39,375 bases of DNA from Clostridia bacterium (GTDB taxonomy: Bacteria; Bacillota; Clostridia; Oscillospirales; Acutalibacteraceae). The stretch spans positions 1 through 39,375 of the forward strand of contig JAFSDL010000011.1 in assembly GCA_017436285.1 (NCBI GenBank), read 5' to 3'. The translations under genes were made by a program, and so were the position numbers. Of this stretch, positions 8,648 through 15,131 are shown in pieces. Below the pieces are notes generated by a model, which worked only from the letters and a program-made list of their open reading frames with translations, was not told the origin of the DNA and made no database searches. The first letter of the stretch is position 1. Every line of letters begins with the position of its first letter.

Positions 8648-8676
8648 ATTTTACTCCTGCAAATCGGCTTTGTCAA
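8648..8676 (-). promoter_or_regulatory. Promoter of the aromatic operon
   Basis: A perfect -35 TTGACA (8676-8671), a 17-bp spacer and a -10 TAAAAT (8653-8648) on the minus strand. Transcription would begin near 8641, giving a leader of about 195 bases that holds the leader peptide and the attenuator. The upstream membrane-protein gene ends only 32 bp before the -35. Confidence 0.85.
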
Positions 8677-8707
8677 GAGAAAAAACAACATAAAATGGTA
8701 TATTTAT

Positions 8708-9040
8708 TCATTTATTTTCATATTTTTCCACAATTTCTGCAAAACCATAAATTAAAGCGGAAATCAAGCGGGAAACCAACACCATAATAACCACAACACA
8801 AACAATGGGCACAATAAGAAGTGTCATCATCTGTGTTCCCACATAAACGCCGATTAAAACAACACCTACAGCTGCCGCAACAAGTGTTATAAACAAGTTC
8901 ATTACAAATATAATTAATGAAAATTTCTTTAATGTTGCAGAGCAATTTTTAAAAAATTTGAAATCTATGGCAATTTTTTCGTTAACTAACTCAACTTCAG
9001 GAGCAGGATTTATATTTTTAGTTTTACTTTTCTTAAACAT
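8708..9040 (-). CDS. Small membrane protein, two predicted helices, function unknown
   Basis: 110 residues from the ATG at 9040, preceded by AGAGGTG; a longer reading from 9061 would run through that ribosome site. The N-terminal third is charged and soluble (many Lys), followed by two hydrophobic helices at about 42-66 and 70-92 and a short charged C-terminus. I do not recognise a family. It is 11 bp downstream of the lipoprotein gene and probably co-transcribed with it and the HAD phosphatase. The pair could form a membrane-associated unit, but nothing in the sequence shows a function. Confidence 0.7.
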   Translation of the reverse strand: MFKKSKTKNINPAPEVELVNEKIAIDFKFFKNCSATLKKFSLIIFVMNLFITLVAAAVGVVLIGVYVGTQMMTLLIVPIVCVVVIMVLVSRLISALIYGFAEIVEKYENK

Positions 9041-9051
9041 AAATTCACCTC

Positions 9052-9807
9052 TTAATACCATCCGCCATCATTTAAGCTACCTGTTTCAAGAACAACGCCA
9101 CCACCATTAGGAGAAGTGGTTGTTGTGTTTGAAGGTTTGCTGTTAGGCTTTGTTGTTTTATCATTATCAGAAGAGTTATTTTTCTTGGTTGTGCTTTCTG
9201 TTTTGGAAGGTTTGTTTGGCTTGGTAACACCAATGGCATTATCAGTTGCTGATTGTGTTACATTATCGGGAATACCACCATTCTCCTCACTATAATCGGA
9301 ATCCAAAGTCAATTGACCGTCAACCCATGTATAAGAAAGAATATGCTCCTCTCCGTCAAGCTCTACACTTGAAAGTATTTTTTGATTTTCTGCATCAACT
9401 GAAATATTTTTCAACTCTGAAAGTATAACTGAATAATCAAACTCTTTGGTTGTGTCATTAAAGAGCCAACAATAATAGCTGATTTCTCCATCAACAGAAT
9501 TAACAGCAATATAAAAATCCTCTTTGCCGTCAAAATTCATATCAATAAATTCATTGTTTTGCTTAGCATATTTTTTATTAAATTTAACATCACTGTTTTT
9601 AGGATACTCTACTTCCTGATATTTTTCACCATCTTTACTTATTATGGCTTTGTCCTTTTCAATAACAACACTAAAGCCTGTTTCTTCAAAAACCTCGTTT
9701 GTTGTACCATCAGGATTTTTTTTGGTATTGTCACCGCATGCAGTAAACAAGGTTACTATAAGCACAAGCGATAATAACACGGAACATAAAGCAATAATTT
9801 TTTTCAT
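9052..9807 (-). CDS. Lipoprotein with a Dx[DN]xDGxxD-type loop and Ser/Thr/Asn/Lys-rich C-terminal linker
   Basis: 251 residues. The N-terminus is a lipoprotein signal (Lys-Lys, a hydrophobic core, then FTAC with Cys24 as the likely lipidated residue). D89-x-N91-x-D93-G-x-x-D97 resembles a calcium-type loop seen in many extracellular bacterial proteins. From about residue 185 to 235 the chain is low complexity (Thr, Ser, Lys, Asn, Pro), typical of a wall-spanning spacer. It then ends in a Gly-rich segment and the unusual tail DGGWY. AGGAGAG precedes the ATG. It is the middle gene of a three-gene cassette. The specific function is unknown. Confidence 0.75.
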   Translation of the reverse strand: MKKIIALCSVLLSLVLIVTLFTACGDNTKKNPDGTTNEVFEETGFSVVIEKDKAIISKDGEKYQEVEYPKNSDVKFNKKYAKQNNEFIDMNFDGKEDFYIAVNSVDGEISYYCWLFNDTTKEFDYSVILSELKNISVDAENQKILSSVELDGEEHILSYTWVDGQLTLDSDYSEENGGIPDNVTQSATDNAIGVTKPNKPSKTESTTKKNNSSDNDKTTKPNSKPSNTTTTSPNGGGVVLETGSLNDGGWY

Positions 9808-9820
9808 ATAGACTCTCCTT

Positions 9821-10429
9821 TTAAAAAATCACGCCTTCAGCGTTAAGAGCTTTTTCAAGATTTTTTATATCAAGGTTTTTAAAAACAAAACCCTTCATAC
9901 CATAATTTTTTGCACCCTCAATATTCTGAGGCATATCATCAATAAAGAAGCATTCCTCAGGATTTAATGAAAACTTATTGCAAAAGGCTTCATAAATCTC
10001 TTTCTGAGGCTTCAGCATTTTATAAACACAGGAAATGAAAAAGCCATCCATTAAGCTTAAAGCGGGAATATTGAGATAGTTATCAAAAAAACGAGGAGTT
10101 GCATTTGACAACAAATACACATTGTAACCTGCTTCTTTAATTCTTTTTATAAGCTCATACATTTCGGGAAATGGTGGCATATAGGAATAAAAATCCGAAA
10201 GCATTTCCTTTATGAGAGGCCTTGTTTCTTCAGGAATTCGGGGTAAAACAATTGAAATTGCTTCATCGTGCCGAAGATGACCACTATCTAATTTATGCCA
10301 GAGCTCACTACCGAAAACCTCTTGCATCAGAACATCGTGATACTCCCGGGGGAAATATGTAGTGATAGTCTTTCGGGCATTAAAATCTATGAGAACTCCG
10401 CCCATATCAAAAACGACATTTTTAATCAA
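9821..10429 (-). CDS. HAD-superfamily phosphatase, YihX-like subgroup
   Basis: 202 residues starting at TTG 10429, with AAGGTGG about 7 bases upstream and no better ATG nearby. Motif I is FDMGGVLID with Asp8 as the nucleophile. Where most HAD phosphatases have a second Asp two residues on, this protein has Gly, as in the YihX/epoxide-hydrolase-like subgroup. Motif II is LLSNAT (Ser108), motif III Lys140 in LKPQKEIY, and motif IV FFIDD (164-165). YihX hydrolyses glucose 1-phosphate and related sugar phosphates; the substrate here is not determined. It heads the HAD-lipoprotein-membrane protein cassette and is divergent from nagB. Confidence 0.85.
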   Translation of the reverse strand: MIKNVVFDMGGVLIDFNARKTITTYFPREYHDVLMQEVFGSELWHKLDSGHLRHDEAISIVLPRIPEETRPLIKEMLSDFYSYMPPFPEMYELIKRIKEAGYNVYLLSNATPRFFDNYLNIPALSLMDGFFISCVYKMLKPQKEIYEAFCNKFSLNPEECFFIDDMPQNIEGAKNYGMKGFVFKNLDIKNLEKALNAEGVIF

Positions 10430-10458
10430 AACACCGCCACCTTTTCTATTACCATTAC

Positions 10459-10486
10459 ATTATAGCATTTTATAAAAAAATTTCAA
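10459..10486 (-). promoter_or_regulatory. Promoter of the HAD-lipoprotein cassette
   Basis: On the minus strand TTGAAA (10486-10481), a 16-bp spacer and a perfect TATAAT (10464-10459), about 30 bp upstream of the TTG start. Confidence 0.7.
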
Positions 10487-10514
10487 TATTTATTGAAAAA
10501 ATCAAGAATTTCCC

Positions 10515-10542
10515 TTTGATTTTTTCATAAATATGTTATACT
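10515..10542 (+). promoter_or_regulatory. Probable nagB promoter
   Basis: The -10 is TATACT (10537-10542). The -35 is weak, either TTTGAT with a 16-bp spacer or TTGATT with 15. The start codon follows about 32 bp after the -10. Confidence 0.5.
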
Positions 10543-10574
10543 ATGTTAGTAATATTTGGAAAAGGGTGATTTTG

Positions 10575-11300
10575 ATGAAAGTTAATATTTTTAAAACTGC
10601 CTCAGAAATCGGTGAAGCAGTTGCAAGAATTTTTGTTGATGAGGTTAAAGCAAACCCCGATTGTGTTTTAGGTCTTGCTACAGGCGCAACACCTATCCCT
10701 ACATATGAATGCATCAAAAAAATGCACAAGGACGAAAACATTTCCTTCAAAGGCGTTAAAACTTATAACCTTGATGAATACTGCGACCTTCCGAAATCCG
10801 ATAAAAACAGTTATTATACTTTTATGCACGAGCAGCTTTTCAACGGTCTTGATATTCTTGAGGAAAATGTTCATTTTCTTGATGGTAATGCTGTTGACTG
10901 CGATGCAGAATGCAAAAGATATGATAACGAAATCAACGAAGCCGGCGGAATTGATATTCAGCTTTTAGGTATTGGTAACAATGCCCATATCGGTTTTAAT
11001 GAGCCTGCAGAAAGCTTTACAGATGGTTCATTCAAGGTAAAGCTCACAGATAGCACAATTGAAGCTAACAAAATCTACTTTGACGAAAATCCCATGCCTC
11101 ATTATGCGCTTACAATGGGTGTTAAGCAGATTATGGCTGCAAAGAAAATTATTCTCATTGCAACAGGCCCTAAAAAAGCAGAAGCGATTAAGAATATGGT
11201 AAAGGGTGAGGTTACTCCCCTTGTTCCTGCATCTGTTCTCCAAGAGCATAACGATGTTCTTATTTTCCTCGATGAAGCTGCTGCTTCCTTGCTTGATTAA
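10575..11300 (+). CDS. nagB: Glucosamine-6-phosphate deaminase
   Basis: Converts glucosamine 6-phosphate to fructose 6-phosphate and ammonia, feeding amino sugars into glycolysis. The start at 10575 gives 241 residues, the usual short Gram-positive length, with AAAGGGTGA just upstream. GLATGATP at 33-40 binds phosphate, the acid/base Asp67 lies in NLDEY, and IGNNAHIGFNEP is the active-site histidine loop. It stands alone in its direction with its own promoter and terminator; nagA is not in the window. Confidence 0.95.
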   Translation: MKVNIFKTASEIGEAVARIFVDEVKANPDCVLGLATGATPIPTYECIKKMHKDENISFKGVKTYNLDEYCDLPKSDKNSYYTFMHEQLFNGLDILEENVHFLDGNAVDCDAECKRYDNEINEAGGIDIQLLGIGNNAHIGFNEPAESFTDGSFKVKLTDSTIEANKIYFDENPMPHYALTMGVKQIMAAKKIILIATGPKKAEAIKNMVKGEVTPLVPASVLQEHNDVLIFLDEAAASLLD

Positions 11301-11312
11301 TCAATAAAGCCG

Positions 11313-11357
11313 AAGCCTCGCATTGTCAAAAGATAATGCGAGGCTTATTTTATTTCC
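11313..11357 (+). terminator. nagB terminator
   Basis: A perfect 12-bp stem (AAGCCTCGCATT at 11313-11324, AATGCGAGGCTT at 11335-11346), a 10-base loop, then TTATTTTATTT-like T-rich sequence. The 3' arm overlaps the stop codon of the convergent lipoprotein gene, so the hairpin probably serves both directions, though the tail is better on the plus strand. Confidence 0.8.
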
Positions 11358-11842
11358 ATAGAGTAAAATTTATTATCATTATATTCGTAGCATTCCAATG
11401 CCACAAAATAACCGTTTACATTCTTTTTTACATAATAGCATTGGCGCACCTTATCATAGGAGTCCAATATAATTTCACCCTCAAAGGAATGAAGAAAAGC
11501 TTTAACAACACAAGGCAGGAATGAAGAGCTCAGCTCAGCTATATCGCCTTCAAAAGCCATATTCTTATATGTTATTTTATAGCTACTGTTTGTTAAACAA
11601 ATATAGGCACCATTCAGCAAATCCTTTTCGTTTGTCAAATTAATTTCAAGGCGCTTATCCTTAAGAACAATAGTTGTATCGTAAATATGCTCATTAAAAG
11701 TAATCTGCACCCTCTGAGGTGCCCCAAAATCGACCTCCGATGAACCTTGTATAATATTCCCGGGCAACTCACAAGAAGAAGCTATCAGGCAAAATGCAAC
11801 GAGAAATATAATACAAAAGCCTTTATATTTACGCTTTTTCAT
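11345..11842 (-). CDS. Small lipoprotein, function unknown
   Basis: 165 residues. KKRKYK, a hydrophobic stretch and ASSC form a lipoprotein signal, with the lipidated Cys near residue 24. The rest is a soluble beta-rich-looking domain with no motif I recognise. The start lies inside the 3' end of nnrD (14-bp overlap), so the two are co-transcribed. The upstream ribosome site is weak, which suggests translation coupled to nnrD. The stop codon lies within the shared terminator. Confidence 0.75.
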   Translation of the reverse strand: MKKRKYKGFCIIFLVAFCLIASSCELPGNIIQGSSEVDFGAPQRVQITFNEHIYDTTIVLKDKRLEINLTNEKDLLNGAYICLTNSSYKITYKNMAFEGDIAELSSSFLPCVVKAFLHSFEGEIILDSYDKVRQCYYVKKNVNGYFVALECYEYNDNKFYSMEIK

Positions 11843-12725
11843 TCTCTAAAAGAGAATAAACCCTTCCTAAAGCTTTGGCGCAATCTGATGGTAAAATTGA
11901 ATATTCGGACATTTCTTTTTTTAATAAATCTGCGCTCATTCCGTGAACAAAAGCGCCTAAAGCGGCAGAATTAAAAAGGTTGCCCTTCATTGATGGGGTA
12001 AGACCTGCAATTATTCCTGAAAGCAAATCCCCTGCTCCCCCTTTTGAAAGACCTGTATTGCCTGTTTTATTGATATAAAGCGAATCTGCTTTTGAGTTGC
12101 AAATCAGGGTTTCGTACCCCTTAAGAAGAACATTTACTTTATATGTTTTGCAAAAATCAACAATTATTTCTTCTCGGTTTTCTTCAATATCTGCCACATT
12201 CAAGCCACACAGACGAGCCATTTCACCCGGATGAGGGGTCAAAAGAATTTCGCAATTTTTATTTAACAGAACATCATTGAATTCAGAAAGGCAATTAAGT
12301 GCATCTGCATCCATAATCAAGGGCTTTTCATTTTTTGTAACAAGAGCTTTAACAAGCTCCTTTATGCTTTCACTTGTTCCCAGACCGCAACCAACCATAA
12401 CAGCATCACTGTTTTTACAGGCATTAAGAATATTTTTAATACTATCAGAGCTGATGCATCCCTCCTTATTGGTTGAAAGAGGGAGAAATAAATTTTCTGT
12501 TAAGCGTGATGTGAGAGCATTATAAAGGCAATCGGGAAAGGCAAGATTAACAATACCGATTCCGCTTCTTAAAGCACCCTCGGTTGCAAGGGCGCAACAA
12601 CCAACCATATTTTTACTGCCACAAATAAGCAAAGCCCTACCAAAAGAGCCTTTGTGGGAGAAAGGTTCTCTTTTTGGTAAGAGCTTTGATGCAGTTTTTA
12701 TATCAAGGGAGTTTTTGTTAAGCAA
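11829..12725 (-). CDS. nnrD: ADP/ATP-dependent NAD(P)H-hydrate dehydratase
   Basis: Repairs hydrated NAD(P)H, which forms by enzyme error or heat. The fold is the ribokinase-like YjeF C-terminal domain. GSKNMVGCC (near residue 36), LTPHPGEMARL (near 180) and TGLSKGGAGDLLSG (near 240) are the family's binding motifs. The epimerase domain (NnrE) often fused at the N-terminus is absent. AGGAG lies 8 bases before the TTG at 12725, giving 298 residues; the GTG at 12734 would overlap that site. It overlaps the small lipoprotein gene downstream. Confidence 0.92.
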   Translation of the reverse strand: MLNKNSLDIKTASKLLPKREPFSHKGSFGRALLICGSKNMVGCCALATEGALRSGIGIVNLAFPDCLYNALTSRLTENLFLPLSTNKEGCISSDSIKNILNACKNSDAVMVGCGLGTSESIKELVKALVTKNEKPLIMDADALNCLSEFNDVLLNKNCEILLTPHPGEMARLCGLNVADIEENREEIIVDFCKTYKVNVLLKGYETLICNSKADSLYINKTGNTGLSKGGAGDLLSGIIAGLTPSMKGNLFNSAALGAFVHGMSADLLKKEMSEYSILPSDCAKALGRVYSLLENEKA

Positions 12726-12772
12726 AATAGTCACTCCTATTTCATAATTGAATATCTTTAAACATCCCTTAT

Positions 12773-12801
12773 ATTATACCCCTATACAGAGCTTTAGTCA
12801 A
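12773..12801 (-). promoter_or_regulatory. Promoter of nnrD and the small lipoprotein gene
   Basis: TTGACT (12801-12796), a 17-bp spacer and TATAAT (12778-12773) on the minus strand, about 47 bp upstream of the nnrD TTG. Confidence 0.8.
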
Positions 12802-12805
12802 TAAA

Positions 12806-13084
12806 TCAGGAAGCAATCTGAAAATCAACAACCTTTGAATTTTTATTTAAGGAATTAAGCATCTCTTCAAATTCAGTATTAACAAGAGGTGTTACATTCT
12901 CAGCTTCCTTTTTGGGAGCAAGCTTATCCTGAAGAGAATAATAAACCGCTTTAAAAAAGGCTTTTGTATATTTCCAGACTTTTCTTTCAAATCTGATTAA
13001 ATCCTTTTCACGATAAATTGCATAGCAAACGAGGCCAACTGCGGCACATTCAAGGAAAAATCTTATAAATACGAATACTGACAT
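12806..13084 (-). CDS. Small single-pass membrane protein, function unknown
   Basis: 92 residues from the ATG at 13084, preceded by GGAGGT at a 6-base distance; an in-frame ATG at 13102 lies upstream of that site. A hydrophobic helix covers about 1-22. A basic, aromatic amphipathic region follows (about 25-55, many Lys, Arg, Phe and Tyr), then a hydrophilic C-terminal tail. No LysM or other known domain is visible. It has its own strong promoter with SOS-box-like sites at the -35 and at the start point. A small, possibly damage-induced membrane protein recalls division inhibitors such as YneA, but the protein shows no homology I can see; this is inference. Confidence 0.7.
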   Translation of the reverse strand: MSVFVFIRFFLECAAVGLVCYAIYREKDLIRFERKVWKYTKAFFKAVYYSLQDKLAPKKEAENVTPLVNTEFEEMLNSLNKNSKVVDFQIAS

Positions 13085-13106
13085 ATATATACCTCCGAAC
13101 ATTTTG

Positions 13107-13120
13107 CGAACATTTGTTTT
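13107..13120. promoter_or_regulatory. SOS-box-like site at the start point of the 92-residue membrane protein gene
   Basis: CGAACATTTGTTTT on the plus strand fits a GAAC-N4-GTTY form of the Firmicutes LexA site (Bacillus consensus CGAAC-N4-GTTCG), but the last two bases differ. It lies about +2 to +15 relative to the predicted start point. Confidence 0.35.
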
Positions 13121-13128
13121 ATGGCTCT

Positions 13129-13156
13129 ATTATAGCACTATTTTTCCATTTGTCAA
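13129..13156 (-). promoter_or_regulatory. Promoter of the 92-residue membrane protein gene
   Basis: Perfect TTGACA (13156-13151) and perfect TATAAT (13134-13129) with a 16-bp spacer. A second CGAACATATGTG element (13168-13157) abuts the -35. Confidence 0.85.
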
Positions 13157-13222
13157 CACATATGTTCGTTTTTCTTGCTTTTTCAAGTACCTTTTTAGGT
13201 GCTTTCAGGGCGTTTTTTAGTT

Positions 13223-13331
13223 TTTTTGACGTTTTTTATCGATTTTTTTATATTTTTGATGGAATTATATTTGTTTTTTGTTCGGTTGATGTTCGCTTTC
13301 AAATCAACTTTTAAATAAAAAACGTCAAAAA
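13223..13331. repeat. 109-bp segment bounded by a perfect 17-bp inverted repeat
   Basis: TTTTTGACGTTTTTTAT (13223-13239) and its exact complement (13315-13331) enclose 75 bp that contain a smaller GTTGAT/ATCAAC hairpin. The segment lies in the 333-bp divergent spacer between the small membrane protein gene and obg, between their two promoters. No coding potential is convincing there. It may be a degenerate miniature element or a binding region. The repeat is AT-rich, so chance is not negligible. Confidence 0.5.
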
Positions 13332-13369
13332 TAATTAAAATAAGTATTTTATTTTATTAATATATATTG

Positions 13370-13375
13370 TATAAT
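13370..13375 (+). promoter_or_regulatory. Probable -10 element of obg
   Basis: TATAAT in AT-rich sequence 43 bp before the obg ATG. No clear -35 is visible (TTTTAT at the expected place). Confidence 0.45.
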
Positions 13376-13417
13376 ATTATGGAATATGACTAAATTTTTT
13401 CAGAAGGATTTAAAATT

Positions 13418-14689
13418 ATGTTTGTTGATAAGGCGAAAATTAAAATTATAGCAGGTAACGGTGGTAATGGTGCAGTTGCCTTCCATCGTGAAAAGTTTGT
13501 TAATGCAGGCGGTCCTGATGGTGGTGACGGTGGTCGCGGTGGTAATATTGTTTTTCAGGTTGATGACAATCTCTCTACCCTTTCCGATTTCCGCTACAAA
13601 AGAAAATATAAGGCGCAGAACGGTGAAAACGGTCGTGGCTCGCGCTGTAACGGTAAGCGTGGCGAGGATTTAATAATCAAGGTTCCTCGCGGTACTGTTA
13701 TCCGTGAGGAAGAAACAGGGCTTGTTATGGCAGATATGAGCATCGAGGAAACCTTTATTGCCGCAAAGGGTGGTAATGGTGGTTGGGGCAATCCCCACTT
13801 TGCTACTCCCACAAGGCAGGTTCCCCGTTTTGCAAAAGATGGTGCTCCCGGTGAGGAATGGGATGTTACGCTTGAATTAAAGCTTCTTGCTGATGTTGGC
13901 TTAATTGGCTTCCCCAATGTTGGTAAATCCACGCTTATTTCCGTTGTTAGCGAGGCTAAGCCCATTGTTGCTAACTATCACTTTACAACACTCACCCCTG
14001 TTCCCGGTGTTGTAAGAATGGGTCCTGAAAGCAGCTTTGTTATGGCTGACATTCCCGGAATTATTGAGGGTGCAAGTGCCGGTGTTGGCTTAGGTCACGA
14101 ATTTTTGCGCCATATTGAGCGTTGCAGATTACTTGTTCACGTTGTTGACGTTGCAGGCAGCGAGGGCAGAAATCCAATTGCTGATTTTGAGGCAATTAAC
14201 GAAGAGCTTGCAAAATACAATGAAGAATTAACTCAATACCCGCAGATTGTTGCAGGTAACAAAATTGACCTTGCAACCGATGAGCAAAGAGAAGAATTCA
14301 AAAATTATATTGAATCAAAGGGTCTTTCATATTTTGAAATTATTGCACCCATTGCCGAGGGAACTCAGGAGCTTATAAACAAGGTTGCCGCAGAGCTTCA
14401 GAAGCTCCCCCCTGTTAAGATTTATGAAAAACAGGAAATCACACCCAAGGACATTCTTAAAACTGCAAAGCGTGATTTCAAAATTCGTGTTGAAGGTGAT
14501 GTTTTCATTGTTGAAGCACCCTGGCTTGCAAAAATACTTATGAAAACAGACCTTAATGACTACTCCTCACTTCAGTATTTCCAGAATACTCTGCAGACAA
14601 GCGGAATTATTCAGGGTCTTATTGACCGAGGAATTACTGAGGGTGACACAGTAAGTATTTACGATTTGGAGTTTGACTATGTGCCCTGA
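13418..14689 (+). CDS. obg: Obg/CgtA family GTPase
   Basis: Essential GTPase of late large-subunit ribosome assembly, also linked to stress signalling. 423 residues in three parts. The glycine-rich Obg domain covers about 1-158. The G domain has GFPNVGKST, DIPGIIEGA and NKID. A C-terminal OCT domain of the Gram-positive type follows (about 340-423). The ATG follows AGAAGGA. The gene overlaps mrnC by 11 bp; obg, mrnC and lepA form one operon. Confidence 0.97.
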   Translation: MFVDKAKIKIIAGNGGNGAVAFHREKFVNAGGPDGGDGGRGGNIVFQVDDNLSTLSDFRYKRKYKAQNGENGRGSRCNGKRGEDLIIKVPRGTVIREEETGLVMADMSIEETFIAAKGGNGGWGNPHFATPTRQVPRFAKDGAPGEEWDVTLELKLLADVGLIGFPNVGKSTLISVVSEAKPIVANYHFTTLTPVPGVVRMGPESSFVMADIPGIIEGASAGVGLGHEFLRHIERCRLLVHVVDVAGSEGRNPIADFEAINEELAKYNEELTQYPQIVAGNKIDLATDEQREEFKNYIESKGLSYFEIIAPIAEGTQELINKVAAELQKLPPVKIYEKQEITPKDILKTAKRDFKIRVEGDVFIVEAPWLAKILMKTDLNDYSSLQYFQNTLQTSGIIQGLIDRGITEGDTVSIYDLEFDYVP

Positions 14690-15131
14690 TGATATTTTAA
14701 ACGGCATCTGCTCACCATTGGAAGAGCCAAAGGCAAGAATGTATAGCCCTCTCACATTGGCATTTTTAGGTGATGCAGTTTACAGCCTTCTTGTAAGAAA
14801 TATGCTTTCTGTTCAGGAAAATAAGCCTGCGGGAAAGCTACATAAGGAATCCATTAAATATGTAAATGCTTCTTTTCAGGCGCAGATAATTAAAGAGCTT
14901 TTACCCGCTTTAACTGAAAATGAGGTTGCGGTTTTTAAAAGAGGCAGAAATGCTCATAGCGGTCACTCCCCCAAAAATCAGGAGGCGGGAGATTACCGCT
15001 ACGCCACAGGCTTAGAGGCTCTGTATGGCTATCTGTATTTATGCGGTGAAGCAAATCGCATAAAAGAGATATTTGAAATGAGCACACACAAATATTTTAT
15101 TGAAGAAATTAACCGAAAGGAAACAGATTAA
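14679..15131 (+). CDS. mrnC: Mini-ribonuclease 3
   Basis: Matures 23S rRNA in Firmicutes; it has the RNase III catalytic domain but no dsRNA-binding domain. 150 residues from the ATG at 14679, with GGAG 7 bases upstream. A TTG two codons earlier is less likely. [14 protein letters not shown] carries the first catalytic acidic residue, and [10 protein letters not shown] the second. The RNase III dimer core is otherwise complete. It overlaps the obg stop and shares one base with the lepA start (TAATG). Confidence 0.93.
   Translation: MCPDDILNGICSPLEEPKARMYSPLTLAFLGDAVYSLLVRNMLSVQENKPAGKLHKESIKYVNASFQAQIIKELLPALTENEVAVFKRGRNAHSGHSPKNQEAGDYRYATGLEALYGYLYLCGEANRIKEIFEMSTHKYFIEEINRKETD

Noticed and set aside
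8506-8787. A 93-residue plus-strand frame over the leader region of the aromatic operon
   Set aside because: It lacks a ribosome site and has an irregular composition. It lies opposite a well-supported promoter, leader peptide and attenuator.
13114-13314. A 66-residue plus-strand frame before obg
   Set aside because: It is a Phe-rich product of T runs without a ribosome site, and it overlaps the opposite-strand promoter.
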